Shown here piece after piece: positions 62,073-64,000 of a DNA stretch of 64,000 nucleotides. Source of the stretch: Halanaerobiaceae bacterium ANBcell28 (GTDB lineage: Bacteria > Bacillota > Halanaerobiia > Halanaerobiales > DTU029); NCBI GenBank assembly GCA_037623315.1, contig JBBJJH010000001.1, positions 198,600-262,599 of the forward strand, read 5' to 3'. Numbering within the stretch: the first letter of the stretch is position 1; each line of letters begins with the position of its first letter. Both the position numbers and the translations under genes were made by a program. The notes under the pieces are model-generated. The model did not search any database, had not been told where the DNA came from, and saw only the letters and a program-made list of their open reading frames with translations.

Positions 62073-62102
62073 AAACCACCCTATTTTTAATAAGGTGGTT
62101 TA
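62073..62102 (-). terminator. Terminator overlapping the end of the glycoside-hydrolase-like gene
   Basis: AAACCACC-TAT pairs with ATA-GGTGGTTT, and on the minus strand it is followed by TTTTTT-type bases. The gene's last codons form the 5' arm and its TAA stop falls in the loop. Confidence 0.85.
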
Positions 62103-63208
62103 AGTGCTGCTTCTTGATAATTTGAACTTGGATTCCATAATAACCATTCTTTTATACCTAAATTTTCAGCAGCTCTAATTTGTTCTAGTACTTCTTTATA
62201 AGTATATCTATTATTCAAAGAAAAATCTTGTAACCAAGGTCTAATTATAATATCATCATTATCTTCTATGCTTTCGATTTTCCTCAAAGCATCTCTAAGA
62301 CTTCTATTTATTAAATTATATGGTTCTAAATCCGGATTTTCAATTCCATAAACCCCAGGACCATAATGTGACGGATATATCATTGGTGATATAATTCTAA
62401 ATTTCTCAGCAAGATCATTAAAATTTTGACCTATTCCTAAATCATTATTAACTGTAGTAGTCATACCAAAAACATCAATTGATATTGGTACATCATAGTC
62501 AGATAATTCATTTAAGGCGTAATTGCTGAAATCATTTATAACACTGCTTTTACTTCGTCCATGCGGTAATAAAGATTGTAAAACACGGTCCCCTTGAGCA
62601 GGATATCTAATATAATCAAATTGAATTTCATCAAATCCCATATTAATAGCATCTTTAGCTACCTGAATATTATAATCCCAAACTGCTCTTCTAAAAGGAT
62701 TTACCCAACTGGTGCTTCTTATAATTTCATTTGTCTCTGTATTATACATATTCAAAGCTAAATCTGGTCTATTAGTAGCTAATAAAGTATCCCTGAAAAG
62801 TACTAACCTAGCAATCGTATATATACCTTTATCATTTAAGATACTAAGCAGTGCTGTAATATCTTTAACCTTTCTTCGATCCGCTCCTATCTCGTTTGCT
62901 AAAGGTATATTTGATATATAACTTAAATCCCCATGTTCATCTTTAATATCAATAACCATAGTATTCAGTATAGAGTTATCAACTAAATGAATAAGATTAT
63001 CCATCCTACTAGTACCTGCTACCCAACCTGTAACGTAAATTCCTCTTACATGAAATTCTGGTATAAATAAAGTATCTTTCTCTAAATTAAACTCTCTCAT
63101 TTGAAAAGCATTGCCCAAGTCATAACTAAGTTCTAAACTTGCTTCTACTGAATCAACAGAAAAAGAAAATAACATAAGTACAATAATAAAATAAATGTTT
63201 TTTTTCAT
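62087..63208 (-). CDS. Secreted glycoside-hydrolase-like protein (DUF4015 family)
   Basis: 373 residues from ATG 63208 (MKKNIYFIIVLMLFSF), which begins a signal peptide of about 24 residues; AGGTGG lies upstream. The longer frame from GTG 63262 would bury the signal. The body reads as a TIM barrel of the putative glycoside hydrolase family PF13200: VRGIYVTGWVAG, TMVIDIKDEHGDLSY, DEIQFDYIRYPAQGD, ISPMIYPSHYGPGVYG, WLQDFS. The FDYIRYP block carries the acidic residue expected to be catalytic. The substrate, probably a cell-surface or environmental polysaccharide, is unknown. Confidence 0.88.
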   Translation of the reverse strand: MKKNIYFIIVLMLFSFSVDSVEASLELSYDLGNAFQMREFNLEKDTLFIPEFHVRGIYVTGWVAGTSRMDNLIHLVDNSILNTMVIDIKDEHGDLSYISNIPLANEIGADRRKVKDITALLSILNDKGIYTIARLVLFRDTLLATNRPDLALNMYNTETNEIIRSTSWVNPFRRAVWDYNIQVAKDAINMGFDEIQFDYIRYPAQGDRVLQSLLPHGRSKSSVINDFSNYALNELSDYDVPISIDVFGMTTTVNNDLGIGQNFNDLAEKFRIISPMIYPSHYGPGVYGIENPDLEPYNLINRSLRDALRKIESIEDNDDIIIRPWLQDFSLNNRYTYKEVLEQIRAAENLGIKEWLLWNPSSNYQEAALKPPY

Positions 63209-63303
63209 ATTGTTAGCCACCTGCTTAATGCTTAATGCTGCCTTGCATAATTTCTCAGACACCCTTAAGCGTGATCTTGTTCTAAGAATTCAAGACTACA
63301 TAC

Positions 63304-63321
63304 AGGGGCTACTAGTACCCC
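63304..63321. repeat. Palindrome in the leader of the DUF4015 gene
   Basis: GGGG-C-TACTAGTA-C-CCCC is an 18-base near-perfect palindrome (one mismatched pair). It would form a GC-clamped hairpin in the predicted 130-nt leader, or serve as an operator. Confidence 0.8.
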
Positions 63322-63344
63322 CCTTTTAACTACTATGTAAAAAT

Positions 63345-63353
63345 ATTATATCA
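63345..63353 (-). promoter_or_regulatory. Extended -10 promoter of the DUF4015 gene
   Basis: The minus strand has TGATATAAT. No good -35 is found at 16-18 bases; TTACAT lies 22 bases upstream. Predicted start is near 63338. Confidence 0.6.
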
Positions 63354-63563
63354 TATACATAAGAAATAATCTATGTAAATAAAAGGAATTTCACATGTAA
63401 ATTAATTAATCCTTAAAGGTTATAAATATATACCTATATACATGGTTACTATAAGTTCAACACCACAAGCATTAGAACATCTAATAATTTTACTTAAATC
63501 TAAGCAAAATTAATTTCATAGAAAATTGACCATATCATCTTATTTTGTAATAAAAAATTCTTG

Positions 63564-63671
63564 GCGAGGCCTAATCGAATATGGTCATACTAAAAGTTAC
63601 ATTGCGTATCTAAAATTAAACTTTTAGTGAGGCCTAATCGAATATGGTCATACTAAAAGTTACATTGCGTT
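63564..63671. repeat. Two copies of the 63-bp-period repeat near the rRNA operon
   Basis: CCTAATCGAATATGGTCATA begins at 63570 and again at 63633, again exactly 63 bases apart. It is the reverse complement of the core at 24259-24472. ACATTGCG also recurs. AACTTTTAGT and ACTAAAAGTT flank the core as a 10-bp stem. Two stem positions differ from the first locus on both sides so that pairing is kept. Confidence 0.95.
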
Positions 63672-63735
63672 CTTAAATCAAAAATCGGGTACCGAAAATT
63701 AATCCACAGACTCCGAAAGTCATATTTTCCTGGCA

Positions 63736-63762
63736 TTAAAAAAACCCCAAACTTTGGAGTTT
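63736..63762 (-). terminator. Terminator of the rRNA operon
   Basis: AAACCCCAAA (63742-63751) pairs with TTTGGAGTTT (63753-63762). On the minus strand the stem is followed by TTTTTTTAATG. It lies 23 bases after the 5S gene. Confidence 0.88.
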
Positions 63763-63785
63763 AAAATAGAGATATTAAAATAAAT

Positions 63786-63902
63786 TTCGGCGGTGTCCTA
63801 CTCTCCCACGAAGTCACCCTCGCAGTACCATAGGCGCAGAAGGACTTAACTACTGTGTTCGAAATGGAAACAGGTGTTTCCCCCTCGCTATTACCACCGA
63901 AA
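63786..63902 (-). rRNA. rrf: 5S ribosomal RNA
   Basis: About 117 nt. The minus strand begins TTCGGTGGTAATAGCGAGGG, contains CCATTTCGAACACAG (loop B/C region), and ends GGACACCGCCGAAA, which pairs with the start to make helix I. It is downstream of 23S in the same transcript. Ends are approximate to a few bases. Confidence 0.95.
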
Positions 63903-63969
63903 AGTGTATAGTGCAAAAGATCAAAGATCTAATGTACCTTCAAAACTGCATACAGAAAAAATTAAAATG

Positions 63970-64000
63970 AGATTAAGTCCTCGACCTATTAGTACTAGTC
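63970..64000 (-). rRNA. rrl: 23S ribosomal RNA, 3' end (partial)
   Basis: The minus strand reads GACTAGTACTAATAGGTCGA and then GGACTTAATC, the conserved 3' end of Gram-positive 23S rRNA. Only the last 30 or so bases are inside the window. The spacer to 5S is about 68 bases and holds no tRNA. Confidence 0.9.

Larger units (their letters stand above)
63209..63785. other. Gene-free region between the rRNA operon and the DUF4015 gene
   Basis: The region holds, from right to left, the rRNA terminator, two copies of the 63-bp repeat, an extended -10 promoter for the DUF4015 gene and a palindromic hairpin. About 170 bases at 63380-63550 show nothing recognisable beyond AT-rich sequence. Confidence 0.6.

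Noticed and set aside
63903..63969. tRNA gene in the 23S-5S spacer
   Set aside because: The spacer is about 68 bases, and no cloverleaf, TTCGA loop or acceptor stem was seen.

Overview
The window is AT-rich chromosomal DNA from a Bacillota (Firmicutes) bacterium. The evidence is a Firmicute-style ribosomal super-cluster, CtsR/McsA/McsB/ClpC, the sporulation-type sigma factor SigH, DisA, CarD, zinc-ribbon forms of S4, S14, L33 and L36, a T-box, an L10 leader and an FMN riboswitch. The gene order and protein style suggest an anaerobic clostridial-type lineage. Halanaerobiales is my best guess from memory, but the window does not prove it.

Layout. 1-3321: an Opp/Dpp-type ABC importer (two permeases and a secreted binding protein, minus strand). 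4054-5109: an aminotransferase (minus). 5208-7157: the only plus-strand transcription unit, with a promoter, an FMN riboswitch, a long structured leader, an intrinsic terminator and then pdxS-pdxT (pyridoxal phosphate synthase). 7430-27226: a minus-strand block that transcription enters from the right. It holds S10/spc/alpha-type ribosomal genes, secY, adk, map, a KOW protein, infA, rpmJ, rpoA, rplQ, the ECF transporter core (ecfA1-ecfA2-ecfT), truA, rplM and rpsI. 27414-31986: the str block (tuf, fusA, rpsG, rpsL, L7Ae-like). 32271-43198: rpoC, rpoB, rplL, rplJ, rplA, rplK, nusG, secE, rpmG. 43367-46961: a second tuf, sigH, rlmB, thyX-like. 47152-52980: mrnC, cysS behind a Cys T-box, gltX, an unusual CBS-HutP fusion, ispF, ispD. 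53023-61835: a PIN/TRAM membrane protein, carD, disA, radA and the CtsR-controlled stress operon clpC-mcsB-mcsA-ctsR. 62087-63208: a secreted glycoside-hydrolase-like protein. The right edge holds the 3' end of an rRNA operon (23S end, 5S, terminator), also on the minus strand.

Most genes serve ribosome construction, transcription, translation and protein export, placed next to an rRNA operon. Regulation visible in the DNA includes several near-consensus sigma-A promoters, an L10 autoregulatory leader before rplJL, a tRNA-Cys T-box before cysS, a CtsR operator at ctsR and the FMN riboswitch before pdxST.

The most unusual items are: a family of 63-bp-period tandem repeats found both inside the S10 operon and just beyond the rRNA operon, with covarying hairpin arms; a CBS-CBS-HutP fusion that lacks the HutP histidines; an FMN riboswitch with a long structured leader placed before vitamin B6 genes; and a ThyX-like protein with a degenerate signature. 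No CRISPR array, insertion sequence, prophage or tRNA gene was found.
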